Shown one piece after another: positions 8,636 through 17,327 of a stretch of 64,000 nt of DNA. The notes beneath the pieces were generated by a model. The model had not been told where the DNA came from. It ran no database searches and saw nothing but the letters and a program-made list of their open reading frames with translations. The translations under genes were made by a program, and so were the position numbers. The DNA comes from Geminicoccaceae bacterium (GTDB lineage Bacteria > Pseudomonadota > Alphaproteobacteria > Geminicoccales > Geminicoccaceae), in the NCBI GenBank assembly GCA_020638495.1, contig JACKIN010000002.1, forward strand, positions 310,001 through 374,000, in the 5' to 3' direction. Positions within the stretch are counted from its first letter, which is position 1. Each line of letters opens with the position of its first letter.

Positions 8636-9838
8636 TCAGGCGGCTCGCCCGAGCTGGCGCCGGGTCAGCAGGGGGCCGGCGATCTCGAAGAAGATGGTCG
8701 CCGCCACGGCGACCGCGAGCAGGTCGGCCGCGGCTGCCGGGTAGCGCTCCGCCGCGAGGAGCGCCATGCCCATGGCGACCCCGGCCTGCGGCAGGAGCCC
8801 GAGCCCGACCGTGGCGAAGTCGCGGCGGTCGGGGCCGGCGAGCCAGGGCAGGGCCGCCCAGCCGCCCAGGAGGCGGCCGGCGACGCGCAGGGCGAGGTAG
8901 GCGAGGGTCAGGGGGGCCGCGGCACCGAGCCTTGCCGGGTCTGCGGCGGCACCCGCGGCGACGAAGAAGAACACGAGAAAGGGCCATTCGATGTGCTCGA
9001 TCTCGCTGAACGAGCGCGAATGGTGCGGGGTCAGGTTGGCGACCGCGACGCCGGCGGTCATGCCGGCCAGCAAGGGCGAGACGGCGAGCGCGTCGGCCAG
9101 GCCGGCAATCAGCAGGATCACGGCCACCGCCTCCACCTGGGTCGGCTCGCCGGGCCGCAGCCGGCCGGTGAGAAAGGCCGCCGGTGCGCCGATCGCGAGC
9201 CCGAGCAGCAGCGCGCCGCCGAGCTCCCAGCCGGCCCTGCCGACCGCGTGCCACCCGTCCGCCCCGGCGACCAGCTCGAGCAGGCTCACGGCCACACCGA
9301 AGGCGATGATGCCCCAGGCATCGTCGATGGCGACGATACCGAGCACCACCTGGCCGACCCGGCCGCCCCCGCCGGCCTCCCTGACCACCTCGTGCACGGC
9401 GGCCGGGTCCGTGGCGACCGCCATGGCGGCGAGCGGCAGTGCTATGGCCGGCAGGAAGCCCAGGGCCAGGAGCCCGCCACCGACCAGGAGCGCGCTCACC
9501 AGGGCGATGGCGAGCGACAGCGCCAGGACCGGGCGGCCGGTCAGTCGCCAGCGCTCGGCGGTGAGATCGCCGCCGAGGAGAAACGCCACCATGACGAGGG
9601 CGATGGACACCAGCGGCTCGGCGACGGCGGCGGTGAGCACCGTCACCTCTTGCTCGAGGAGCACGCGCGCCGCGGTGGCGATGGCCACCCCGGTGAGCAC
9701 CAGGAGCGAGACCCGGGGCAGGCCGAGCCGCCGCGCCAGCACGTCGACCATGAGGCTGAGGGCGAGCACTGCGCCGAGCATCAGGAGGACCGCCGTGTCG
9801 GTGGCGATCGCCGAGAGGGTGAAGAGTGGCTCCGACAT
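8636..9838 (-). CDS. Cation:proton antiporter (CPA family, Na+/H+ exchanger-like)
   Basis: 400 residues with about 12-13 hydrophobic helices. The catalytic acidic pair typical of CPA exchangers is seen in VLGIVAIDDAWGIIAFG, and an unwound-helix motif in ATDPAAVHEVVREAG. No C-terminal RCK/TrkA-N domain is attached. The start at 9838 (MSEPLFTLSAIA) fits the first transmembrane helix; an in-frame ATG 40 residues earlier gives an arginine-rich, unlikely extension. It is divergent from the DUF4432 gene, 119 bases away, and completes the ion-homeostasis group. The transported cation is not determinable here. Confidence 0.88.
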   Translation of the reverse strand: MSEPLFTLSAIATDTAVLLMLGAVLALSLMVDVLARRLGLPRVSLLVLTGVAIATAARVLLEQEVTVLTAAVAEPLVSIALVMVAFLLGGDLTAERWRLTGRPVLALSLAIALVSALLVGGGLLALGFLPAIALPLAAMAVATDPAAVHEVVREAGGGGRVGQVVLGIVAIDDAWGIIAFGVAVSLLELVAGADGWHAVGRAGWELGGALLLGLAIGAPAAFLTGRLRPGEPTQVEAVAVILLIAGLADALAVSPLLAGMTAGVAVANLTPHHSRSFSEIEHIEWPFLVFFFVAAGAAADPARLGAAAPLTLAYLALRVAGRLLGGWAALPWLAGPDRRDFATVGLGLLPQAGVAMGMALLAAERYPAAAADLLAVAVAATIFFEIAGPLLTRRQLGRAA

Positions 9839-9957
9839 CGGCCTCGCTCGGCGATGGTCGCGCGACGGGATTGACGGCGGCGGGCAACCGTGCCGACCTG
9901 TGGCGGCACCCGAGGCCCGACCACTTGCCCGGGACCCGACTACGAAGGAGAGCCGCA

Positions 9958-11088
9958 TTGCCGGAAATTTTCAACCACCACTTCACCCGGTCGGAGCTGA
10001 CCCGGCATGTCGGCGACACCTCGCAGCTTTTCGGCGTCGACCTCGTCACGCACGAGGACGGGCCGGAGCGCGGCCTCAGGGTGCTGCGCTTTCGCACGGG
10101 CGGCGGGCTCGAGCTCGAGGTGCTGGTCGACCGGGCCATGGATGTCGGCGCCATGAGCGTCTGCGGCGTGCCGCTCGGCTGGCGCTCGGGCAACGGCTTT
10201 CGCCACCCCTGGCTGCACGAGCACGACGCCGAGGGCGGCCTCGGCTGGCTGCGGTCGTTCTCCGGTCTCGTCAACACCTGCGGCCTCGACCACATCATGG
10301 GCATGGCGGAGGAGGGGGCGGATCACTTCAACTACCCCTACCGGGCCAGGGTCGCGCACGGCATCCACGGCCGCGTCGCGTTCACCCCGGCACGGCTGCA
10401 GGGCTTCGGCGAGCGCTGGGACGGCGACGATTGCGTCCTCCATGCCGAGGGAACCGTGCGCCAGGTCACGATGTTCGGCGAGAACCTGGAGCTGGCGCGC
10501 CGCATCGAGGCGACGGTCGGCGGGCGAACCGTCAAGATCACGGACAGGGTGACCAATCTCGGCTACCGCACCACGCCGCACGCGCTGCTCTACCACGTGA
10601 ATGCCGGCTGGCCGGTGGTGGCGGCCGAATCACGGCTCAGCCTGCCGCTCGAGCGCACGGTCTACCATGCCCACGACCCGCATGCGACGAGCATCGGGCC
10701 CCTGGAGCAGGCGGCCCCCCAGGTCGGGTTCAGGGAGCAGGTCTACGAGCACGCGCTCAGGCGCCGCGCGGACGGCATGGTGCCGGTCCTGCTCGCCAAC
10801 CCGGACTTCGGCGGCCTTTCGGGCTCGCGCGGCATCGGCCTGGCCATGCGCTATGACGGCCGCAGCCTGCCGGCCTTCTACCAGTGGCAGAACCTGCACG
10901 AGGGCGACTATGTCATCGGCATCGAGCCGGCGACCTGCCATGCCGGCAGCCGCGAGGACTGGAAGAAGCGCAACGAGATGATCTGGCTCGAGCACGGCGA
11001 CAGTCGCGAGTACCGCCTCGAGCTGGAGGGCGTCGTCGGCGAGGCCGCCCTCGAGGCGATGGTCGACGAGATCGATGGCCTCCGCTAG
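9958..11088 (+). CDS. DUF4432 aldose-1-epimerase-like protein
   Basis: 376-residue galactose-mutarotase-fold protein of the DUF4432 group. Recognisable stretches are ELEVLVDRAMDVGAMSVCGV, SGLVNTCGLDHIMG and HALLYHVNAGWPVVAAES. Members are thought to act on anomers or uncommon sugars; no substrate can be assigned. The start is taken as TTG at 9958, because AAGGAG ends 7 bases upstream and homology-like sequence begins at once (PEIFNHHFTRSEL). The 3' end overlaps the PLD gene by 14 bases, so it probably heads a three-gene operon with the PLD and EEP proteins. Confidence 0.85.
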   Translation: MPEIFNHHFTRSELTRHVGDTSQLFGVDLVTHEDGPERGLRVLRFRTGGGLELEVLVDRAMDVGAMSVCGVPLGWRSGNGFRHPWLHEHDAEGGLGWLRSFSGLVNTCGLDHIMGMAEEGADHFNYPYRARVAHGIHGRVAFTPARLQGFGERWDGDDCVLHAEGTVRQVTMFGENLELARRIEATVGGRTVKITDRVTNLGYRTTPHALLYHVNAGWPVVAAESRLSLPLERTVYHAHDPHATSIGPLEQAAPQVGFREQVYEHALRRRADGMVPVLLANPDFGGLSGSRGIGLAMRYDGRSLPAFYQWQNLHEGDYVIGIEPATCHAGSREDWKKRNEMIWLEHGDSREYRLELEGVVGEAALEAMVDEIDGLR

Positions 11089-12679
11089 GGCGGTGCTCGA
11101 CCAGCCGGGCACGCACTGGCGGATCGAGACGGCCGCGCGTGCGGCGCTGCTGATCGACGGGGATGCTTATTTCCAGGCGCTCGCCGCCGCCATGGAGAAG
11201 GCCGAGCGCTCGATCATCATCCTCGGCTGGGACCTGCGAAGCGACCTCCTGCTCGACCCCATGAACTCGAGAGAGACCCTGGCCGCCAGGCTGCACCGGC
11301 TGATCGGGGCGCGTGCCGGCCTGCATGTGCGGATCCTGGTCTGGGACTGGCCCATCGTGATGGGTGCGGGGCGGGAGGTCCTGCCGCACTGGAGCTTCGG
11401 TCCCCTGGAGGAGCGGCTGACATTCGTCCTCGACGACGAGATTCCGGTCGGCGGCGCGCATCACGAGAAGCTGGTCGTCATCGACGACCGGCTCGCCTTC
11501 GTCGGCGGTCTCGACCTCACCGCCGGCCGCTGGGACACGCCCGAGCACCACCCGGGCAACCTGCGCCGGCTCGAGATCGAGAGCGGCCTCGACCGGGCGC
11601 CGTTCCACGACGTCATGCTGATGGTCGAGGGCCCGGTCGCCGCCGCCCTCGGCGAGCTCGCCGCCGAGCGATGGCGCGTGGCGACCGACGATCACCTGGC
11701 GCCTTCCGGCTCGTCCGGGACCGACCTCTGGCCCGAAGGGATCGAGGCGGACGCCCAAGACGTGCCAGTCGCCATCGCCCGAACCCGGCCCGAGATCGAC
11801 GGGCTCGAAGCCGCCCGCGAGATCGAGGCGCTCTACCTCGCCGCCATCGCCGGGGCAGAGCGGCTGATCTATATCGAGAACCAGTACCTCACCGTGCCGG
11901 CTGTGGCCCGGGCGCTGGCCCGCCGTTTGCGCGACATGCCGGACCTCGAGGTCGTGATCATCACACCCAAGGCCTGCGAAGGCCCGCTCGAGACCGCGGT
12001 GATGGATGCGGGGCGCAAGAAGTTCAAGGCGACGCTCGAGGCCGCCGCCCGGGACCGGGTCCGCGTGCTGACGGCGCAGAGCCACGGGCTTCGGGTCAAT
12101 GTCCATGCCAAGCTGATGGCCGTCGACGATCGCCTGTTCACCGTCGGCAGCGCCAATCTCGCCAACCGCTCCATGGGCGTCGATACCGAGACCAACGTCG
12201 CCATCGAGTGGCCGGAGCCCGACCCGGTCATCCGCGGCTGGCGCCACCGGCTGCTGGCCGAGCATCTCGGCCGCGAGCCCGGCGAGGTCGCGGCATGCGA
12301 GGCGGAGCTCGGCTCGACCATCGCCATGATCGAGCGGCTCTCCGACCACGAGGCCGCGCACTATCTGGCACCGCTCGATCTCGATGCCCACCCGATACCG
12401 GAGCCGCTCTCGGACATCGTCGACGTCGCCGAGCTCGCCGACCCGCCCGAGCCGATCATCGGCTCGCAGCTCCTCGCCGAGCTCGGCCTGCCGAGACGCT
12501 TTCGCAACCTGCGGCGCTGGCTCGGCCGGGTTGCCGGCCTCGTCGGTGTCGCCGTGCTGCTCGCCTGGTTCCTCGGCGCTATCGACCTGGTCAGCGGCTG
12601 GGTGGTCGCGGGCGCCAGCCTCGCCCTCGTCCTCGGCTGGGCCGCTGGCGAGCGTCCCTGGCGGCTGGAGCGACACTGA
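11075..12679 (+). CDS. Phospholipase D-like (HKD) protein, cardiolipin-synthase-like
   Basis: 534 residues with two complete HKD motifs: HHEKLVVIDDRLAFVGG (near residue 130) and VHAKLMAVDDRLFTVGSANL (near residue 345). Both catalytic His-Lys-Asp sets are present, so it should form the active phosphatidyl-histidine enzyme. The C-terminus has one or two hydrophobic helices (GVAVLLAWFLGAIDLVSGWV), anchoring it to the membrane, whereas classical ClsA has its helices at the N-terminus. It overlaps the DUF4432 gene by 14 bases and the next gene by 1 (TGATG). Cardiolipin synthesis or phospholipid turnover are both possible. Confidence 0.88.
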   Translation: MASARAVLDQPGTHWRIETAARAALLIDGDAYFQALAAAMEKAERSIIILGWDLRSDLLLDPMNSRETLAARLHRLIGARAGLHVRILVWDWPIVMGAGREVLPHWSFGPLEERLTFVLDDEIPVGGAHHEKLVVIDDRLAFVGGLDLTAGRWDTPEHHPGNLRRLEIESGLDRAPFHDVMLMVEGPVAAALGELAAERWRVATDDHLAPSGSSGTDLWPEGIEADAQDVPVAIARTRPEIDGLEAAREIEALYLAAIAGAERLIYIENQYLTVPAVARALARRLRDMPDLEVVIITPKACEGPLETAVMDAGRKKFKATLEAAARDRVRVLTAQSHGLRVNVHAKLMAVDDRLFTVGSANLANRSMGVDTETNVAIEWPEPDPVIRGWRHRLLAEHLGREPGEVAACEAELGSTIAMIERLSDHEAAHYLAPLDLDAHPIPEPLSDIVDVAELADPPEPIIGSQLLAELGLPRRFRNLRRWLGRVAGLVGVAVLLAWFLGAIDLVSGWVVAGASLALVLGWAAGERPWRLERH

Positions 12680-13458
12680 TGCGGGTTGCCACCTACAACA
12701 TCCATGGTGCCGTCGGGCTCGACCGGCGGCGCCGGCCCGAGCGCATCGTCGAGGTCATCGAGAGCCTCGATGCCGACATCATCGGCCTGCAGGAGGTCGA
12801 AGGCCGCCGCAGCCGCAGTCGCGTCGACCAGGCGCAGCACATCGGCGATGCGCTGGACTACCATCTGGTCGCCGGCCCGCTGCTGCTCGAGGGCATGGGC
12901 GGCTATGGCAACGTGCTGCTTTCGCGCCATCCCGTGCTCGAGGTGGAGCGCCGCGTCTACCAGCGGCCGGGGAGCCAGACCCGCGGCCTGCTCGACGCCG
13001 TGGTGGCGCACCCGCTCCTCGGCCGGCTGCGGGTCATCGTGACGCATCTCGAGGTGCGCGACCACCGCATTCGCGCGACGCAGCTGCGCGAGCTCGAGAG
13101 CCTCCTGGCCGAAGGGCCGGAGGGGCCGGCCGTGCTGATGGGCGATCTCAATGAGTGGTGGAGCCGGCGCGTGGCGCTGAAGTCGCTCGACCGCACGGTC
13201 CGCTTCCTCCACTCGCCGGCCACGTTCCCGGCCCGGCTGCCGATCCTCCGCCTCGACCGGATCGGGGTCAGGTCGCTGCGCTCGACCGATCCCGACGGTC
13301 GCGCGCGGCGGGTGGAAACCCGGCTGACGCGCATTGCCTCGGACCATCTGCCGCTGGTCGCCGACCTCGAGCCGCTCGAGGCGCTGCCGGCGCCGGAGGA
13401 CGAGGATCAGGCGAGCAGCACTTCCTCCCGGCATTCCACGCCGCTGGCCCGGCAATAG
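12679..13458 (+). CDS. Endonuclease/exonuclease/phosphatase (EEP) family protein
   Basis: 259 residues of the Mg2+-dependent EEP fold: RVATYNIHGAVGLDRRR at the start (catalytic Asn), IIGLQEVEGRR (metal-binding Glu), VLMGDLNEWW (catalytic Asp-x-Asn) and IASDHLPLVADL (Asp-His pair near the end). All active-site positions are present. PLD-like and EEP genes often sit together, suggesting joint action on lipid phosphodiesters, though a nuclease role is not excluded. The ATG overlaps the PLD stop. Its 3' end overlaps the convergent cinA-like gene by 52 bases. Confidence 0.88.
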   Translation: MRVATYNIHGAVGLDRRRRPERIVEVIESLDADIIGLQEVEGRRSRSRVDQAQHIGDALDYHLVAGPLLLEGMGGYGNVLLSRHPVLEVERRVYQRPGSQTRGLLDAVVAHPLLGRLRVIVTHLEVRDHRIRATQLRELESLLAEGPEGPAVLMGDLNEWWSRRVALKSLDRTVRFLHSPATFPARLPILRLDRIGVRSLRSTDPDGRARRVETRLTRIASDHLPLVADLEPLEALPAPEDEDQASSTSSRHSTPLARQ

Positions 13459-14183
13459 GCCTCGAGCTCGGCGAAGGCGGCGTCGATCGCCGGCACGTCG
13501 TCGCCGCGAAAGACGATGCTGGTGCCGGGCTTGTCCATCCGGAAGAACGGGTAGCTGCCGATGTCGATCGCCGGATAGCGGCCCTGGATGGCGCCGAGCA
13601 CCGCCGCCATGTCGCCCTCGCCCTTGAAGACGACGAGGGTGCGCGAGTGCACCAGCGCCCCGCCGACCAGCCGCGGCTTCAGGATGTCGAGCATCGCCTG
13701 CATGATCTTCGGCACGCCGGCCAGGACATGCACGTTCTCGACGATGAAGCCAGGGGCCACGCTGACCGGGTTGTCGATCAGGACCGCACCCTCCGGCGTC
13801 TCGGCCATCTTGAGGCGCGCCTCGGTCACCTTCTCCGGCGGGTAGAACGCCCGCAGCCGCCGCTCGGCCTCGGGATGCCGGATGAGCTTCTGGCCGAACG
13901 CCCTGGCGATGCAGCCGGCGGTGATGTCGTCGTGGGTCGGGCCGATGCCGCCCGTGGTGAAGAGGTAGTCCACCTTGACGCGCATGGCGTTGACCGCGTC
14001 GACGATCTCCCTTTCGATATCGGGGATCACCCGGGCCTCGACCAGCCTGATGCCGATGCCGCCCAGGAAGGTCGCGAGATAGGGGAGGTTGGCATCGACC
14101 GTGCGGCCGGAGAGGATCTCGTTGCCGATGATGAGCAGGCCCGCCGTCACCTTGCCTTTTTTTTGCTCGCCGTCCGTTGCCAT
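13407..14183 (-). CDS. CinA-like molybdopterin-binding (MoCF_biosynth) domain protein
   Basis: 258 residues that match only the N-terminal part of CinA: GLLIIGNEILSGRTVDANLP, then YLFTTGGIGPTHDDITAGCI, the MoCF/MogA-like nucleotide-binding core acting as ADP-ribose pyrophosphatase in CinA. The C-terminal nicotinamide-nucleotide deamidase domain is missing, as in many stand-alone alphaproteobacterial copies. A run of eight A's codes for part of EQKKGKV after the start, a possible slippage point. It is divergent from sfsA, whose proposed ATG overlaps this start by 7 bases, and its 3' end overlaps the convergent EEP gene. Confidence 0.9.
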   Translation of the reverse strand: MATDGEQKKGKVTAGLLIIGNEILSGRTVDANLPYLATFLGGIGIRLVEARVIPDIEREIVDAVNAMRVKVDYLFTTGGIGPTHDDITAGCIARAFGQKLIRHPEAERRLRAFYPPEKVTEARLKMAETPEGAVLIDNPVSVAPGFIVENVHVLAGVPKIMQAMLDILKPRLVGGALVHSRTLVVFKGEGDMAAVLGAIQGRYPAIDIGSYPFFRMDKPGTSIVFRGDDVPAIDAAFAELEAYCRASGVECREEVLLA

Positions 14184-14920
14184 TCTTCACGCCTCCCCTG
14201 CTGCCTGACCCGGATATAGCGCCCTTGGACCTGCCCGTCCCCCTGCATCGCGCCACGCTGCGGCACCGCTACAAGCGCTTTCTCGCCGATGTGACCATGG
14301 CCGACGGGCGCGAGCTCACCGCCCACATCGCCGACCCCGGCCGCTTGCCCGGCCTCGCCGTGCCGGGCGCCGATCTCTGGCTGTCGCGGAGCGACTCGCC
14401 GAAGCGCAAGCTCGCCCACCGCGTCGAGCTGGTGGAGACGCCGGAGAGCCTCGTCGGGCTCGACACGGGCAATGCCAACCGGCTCGTCGCCGAGGCGCTG
14501 GCCGGCGGCCGGCTGCCCGGCCTCGAAGACTGGCAGGCGACCGCCCGCGAGCCCCGGCTCCACGCCGGCACGCGGCTCGATTTCGCGCTTCGCGCGAGTG
14601 GCGGGCGAAGCGCCTTCCTCGAGGTCAAGAACGCGACCTGGCGGCGCGGTGCCGTCGCCGCCTTCCCCGACGCCGTCACCGCCCGCGGCACGCGCCATCT
14701 CCAGGCGCTCGCCGGGCTCGCCGCCGCCGGCACGCCGGCCTTCCTGCTCTTCGTCTGCCAGCGCTCGGACGTTGCCGCCCTCACCATCGCCGCCGACATC
14801 GACCCGGCCTACGCGGCCGCCTTCGAGCTGGCCCGGGCGGCCGGTGTCGCCATACTCGCCTGTCGTTGCAAACTCAACCATTGCGCGATAACAATCACGG
14901 AGGGCATCCCCATGGTGTGA
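14177..14920 (+). CDS. sfsA: SfsA family protein (sugar fermentation stimulation / DNA-binding nuclease-like)
   Basis: 247 residues with SfsA landmarks: HRATLRHRYKRFLADVTM, DPGRLPGLAVPGADLWL, and the PD-(D/E)xK-like core RLDFAL followed by AFLEVKNATWRR. Shortly after comes PDAVTARGTRHLQALAGL, the family's signature. The biochemical role is unsettled; E. coli SfsA affects maltose genes and binds DNA. The ATG at 14177 overlaps the divergent cinA-like start, so a downstream codon in the MPFFTPPLLPDPDIAPLDLP leader may be the true start. Confidence 0.9.
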   Translation: MPFFTPPLLPDPDIAPLDLPVPLHRATLRHRYKRFLADVTMADGRELTAHIADPGRLPGLAVPGADLWLSRSDSPKRKLAHRVELVETPESLVGLDTGNANRLVAEALAGGRLPGLEDWQATAREPRLHAGTRLDFALRASGGRSAFLEVKNATWRRGAVAAFPDAVTARGTRHLQALAGLAAAGTPAFLLFVCQRSDVAALTIAADIDPAYAAAFELARAAGVAILACRCKLNHCAITITEGIPMV

Positions 14921-14939
14921 ACGCGGGAGTGTTGCGGCG

Positions 14940-15920
14940 GTGACCGACATCAAGGCCCTCGAGCTCGAGCTGCAGCGCTACACGCTGACCCTGGTCGAGC
15001 GGCCGGAGACGCCGCAGCCCTACCATGTCGCCGGCGACACCTTCCGCCACAAGGAGCAGCTCCGCCGCGCCGGCGGGGTGTGGAGCCGCTTCGACCAGGC
15101 CTGGCGCTTTCCGACCCGCACCCACCTCGAGGCCCTGGTCGACCTGCTGAACGGCCGTCCGGCGGCACAAGGCCTCGCCGAGGCGGCGGCCGGCTTCACG
15201 ACGGAATCAGGCGGCAGCAAATGGGGCGACAAGCACTATCACGGCCATCGCGAGCGGCTGCGCGGCCGCTTCATGGAGGCCGGCCCCGAGGCACTGGCCG
15301 ATTACGAGCTGCTCGAGCTCCTGCTCTTCTTCTCGGTCTGGCGGCGCGACACCAAGCCTTTGGCCAAGCAGCTCCTCGAGCGCTTCGGCGGCTTCGGCGG
15401 GGTGCTCGCCGCGGACCCGGCCCGGTTTCGCGACATCCCCGAGCTCGCGAGCGGTGGCGAGGAGGACCTGAAGTTCACCACGGTCCTGCTCAAGGCGCTG
15501 CAGGCGGCCCTCCTGCGCGTGCTCAAGGAGGAGATCAAGGACCGCCCGGTGATCGCGTCCTGGACCAGCCTGATCGACTACCTGCAGGTGGTGATGACCC
15601 ACGAGCCGGCCGAGCATTTCCGCATGCTCTTCCTCGACAAGAAGAACATCCTGATCAAGGACGAGGTGCAGAGCCGGGGCACCGTCGACCACACCCCGCT
15701 CTACCCGCGCGAGGTGGTCAAGCGCGCCCTCGAGCTCGCGGCATCCGCCGTCATCATGGTCCACAACCACCCCTCGGGCGACCCGACCCCGTCCAAGCCC
15801 GACATCGAGATGACGCGCCAGGTGGTGACGGCGCTGGCCGCCGTGCACATCACCGTCCACGACCACGTCATCGTCGGCAAGAACCGCCACACCAGCTTCA
15901 AGTCGAGCGGGTTGATATGA
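14940..15920 (+). CDS. radC: RadC family JAB1/MPN protein with N-terminal extension
   Basis: 326 residues, about 100 longer than typical RadC. Residues about 100-326 are RadC: a helix-hairpin-helix-like region (ELLELLLFFSVWRRDTKPLA) and the JAMM metal site HNHPSGDPTPSKPD. The first 80 residues form an extra module (YHVAGDTFRHKEQLRRAGGV, then WSRFDQAWRFP) resembling small DUF5710-like domains found with helicases and mobile DNA. The start is GTG at 14940. Its repair role is disputed; RadC proteins are common beside mobile elements. An IS481 copy inserted 26 bases after the stop, and a decayed copy of the 3' end of this gene lies at 19139-19232. Confidence 0.9.
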   Translation: MTDIKALELELQRYTLTLVERPETPQPYHVAGDTFRHKEQLRRAGGVWSRFDQAWRFPTRTHLEALVDLLNGRPAAQGLAEAAAGFTTESGGSKWGDKHYHGHRERLRGRFMEAGPEALADYELLELLLFFSVWRRDTKPLAKQLLERFGGFGGVLAADPARFRDIPELASGGEEDLKFTTVLLKALQAALLRVLKEEIKDRPVIASWTSLIDYLQVVMTHEPAEHFRMLFLDKKNILIKDEVQSRGTVDHTPLYPREVVKRALELAASAVIMVHNHPSGDPTPSKPDIEMTRQVVTALAAVHITVHDHVIVGKNRHTSFKSSGLI

Positions 15921-15928
15921 AAGAAGGG

Positions 15929-15945
15929 CAGGGAGGGTGACCCTC
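15929..15945. terminator. Left half of an interrupted palindrome (probable radC terminator hairpin)
   Basis: Reads CAGGGAGGGT-G-ACCCTC up to the IS left end. Joining it to the sequence right of the IS (17268 on), with one copy of the target duplication removed, rebuilds the perfect hairpin CAGGGAGGGT-G-ACCCTCCCTG. It starts 8 bases after the radC stop. There is no T run, so terminator function is inferred from position only. Confidence 0.55.
15940..15945. repeat. Target-site duplication, left copy (ACCCTC)
   Basis: Six-base direct repeat ACCCTC immediately outside the left end of the IS481 element; the identical partner is at 17262-17267. Confidence 0.85.
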
Positions 15946-17261
15946 TGTATGGACCGGAGACATCATTAACAGCTGTACGGAGACATGGGTGACACTTTCG
16001 ACCTGTCGTGGTCGGGAGGTTGCGGATGGCTTGGCGAGTGGTGAATGTGATGTCTCTACGTTTGGAGTTTGTGACGTTGGCGGCGCAGCCGGGGGCCAAG
16101 CTGTCCGAGCTCTGCCGGCGTTTCGGGGTGAGCCGGCAGACCGGCTACAAGTGGCTGGCACGGTTCGGCGAGGCGGGTGAGGCCGGGCTGGTCGACCGAT
16201 CCAGGCGGCCGCATGGCTCGCCTTCGCGGACCGATGCCGCGGTCGAGGAGGCGGTCCTGGCGGTGCGTCGGGCCAATCGGTGCTGGGGTGGGCGCAAGAT
16301 CCGGCGGGTGCTGTTGAACGCTCGGCCCGAGGGTCTGCCGGCCGAGCAGGTGCCGGCGGCGAGCACGATCACGGGCATCCTGCGGCGGCACGGTCTGCTC
16401 GAGCGCGACGAACCGGCCCCGCAGCCCTTCAAGCGGTTCGAGGCGGTTGCTCCCAACCGCTTGTGGCAGATGGATTTCAAGGGCCATTTCGCGCTTGATG
16501 GGCGAACCGACGGTGGCGGCGTGCGCTGCTGGCCGCTGACCGTGCTGGACGATCATTCCCGCTATGCCATCGGCGCCGAGGCTTGCACCGACGAGAAGGA
16601 GGTGACGGTCTGCGAGCGTCTCACGAAGGTGTTCGAGCGCCACGGCCTGCCCGACGCGATCATCACCGACAATGGCGCACCCTGGGGGCATCAGAACGGC
16701 GTCACCAAATACACCAGGTTCTCGGTCTGGCTGCTCCGCCTCGGCGTCAAGCCGCTCCACAGCCGCCCCCGTCACCCCCAGACCATGGGCAAGATCGAGC
16801 GCCTGCACCGCTCGCTCAGGGCCGAGCTCCTGCAAGGCCGCCGCTTCGCCGACCTCGACGCCGTCCAGAGCGGCCTCGACCGCTGGCGCGCCCGCTACAA
16901 CCACCAGCGTCCACACGATGCGCTCGGCGGCGCCTTCCCGGCCAGCCGCTACAGGATGAGCGAACGGTCGATGCCCGCCAGATTGGTCGAGCCCGACTAT
17001 CCCGACGACCAGGTCACCGGACGTGTCCGCCGCAACGGCTGCCTGCGCTGTCGTCCCCAGGACCAGCGCCGCGTCGATCTCCAGCTCTCCGCCGCCTTCG
17101 CCGACCAACGCGTCGCCGTCCGCCCATCAGCCGAGGACGGGGTCCATCATGTCTGGTTCATGACCTGGCGCATCGCAAAGGTCGATTTCCGGACAAATCC
17201 CGAGCGCCCAACTGTCACCCATGTCCTCGAACGCATGTAAACCTTGTCTCCGGTCTATACA
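15946..17261 (+). mobile_element. IS481-family insertion sequence, complete
   Basis: A 1316-bp element with TGT...ACA ends. The bipartite terminal inverted repeats pair 15946-15962 (TGTATGGACCGGAGACA) with 17245-17261 (one mismatch in 17), and GACATGGGTGACA at 15982-15994 with its complement at 17213-17225 (perfect), at the same distance from each end. It carries one intact DDE transposase gene and is flanked by the 6-bp duplication ACCCTC. Intact frame, matching ends and identical duplications suggest a recent, possibly active insertion. The right-hand inner repeat lies inside the 3' coding part of the transposase. Confidence 0.93.
16026..17240 (+). CDS. IS481-family DDE transposase
   Basis: 404 residues. 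A helix-turn-helix at residues about 20-60 (KLSELCRRFGVSRQTGYKWL) is followed by the rve integrase core with catalytic Asp in LWQMDFKGHFAL, Asp in AIITDNGAPW and Glu in GKIERLHRSLRAEL, a complete DDE triad. The ATG at 16026 (MAWRVVNVMSLRLEF) was chosen over the ATG at 16050 because IS481 transposases typically begin MPW-x-x-x-x-VM and GGGAGG lies 6 bases before it. A C-terminal beta-rich tail follows. No frameshift is seen. Confidence 0.95.
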   Translation: MAWRVVNVMSLRLEFVTLAAQPGAKLSELCRRFGVSRQTGYKWLARFGEAGEAGLVDRSRRPHGSPSRTDAAVEEAVLAVRRANRCWGGRKIRRVLLNARPEGLPAEQVPAASTITGILRRHGLLERDEPAPQPFKRFEAVAPNRLWQMDFKGHFALDGRTDGGGVRCWPLTVLDDHSRYAIGAEACTDEKEVTVCERLTKVFERHGLPDAIITDNGAPWGHQNGVTKYTRFSVWLLRLGVKPLHSRPRHPQTMGKIERLHRSLRAELLQGRRFADLDAVQSGLDRWRARYNHQRPHDALGGAFPASRYRMSERSMPARLVEPDYPDDQVTGRVRRNGCLRCRPQDQRRVDLQLSAAFADQRVAVRPSAEDGVHHVWFMTWRIAKVDFRTNPERPTVTHVLERM

Positions 17262-17267
17262 ACCCTC
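17262..17267. repeat. Target-site duplication, right copy (ACCCTC)
   Basis: Partner of 15940-15945. The following CCTG completes the right arm of the interrupted palindrome. Confidence 0.85.
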
Positions 17268-17327
17268 CCTGGACCCACCGATACTTCGGCGGCCTCGGCC
17301 ATTGACCGAGTCGGTCATTGGCCGATA

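Noticed and set aside
14150..14170. Frameshift in the A8 run near the cinA-like start
   Set aside because: The frame reads through correctly to the conserved core, so no frameshift is required.
17262..17327. TTGACC/TAGTGC promoter before the brnT remnant
   Set aside because: Spacing and -10 match are poor; not strong enough to report.
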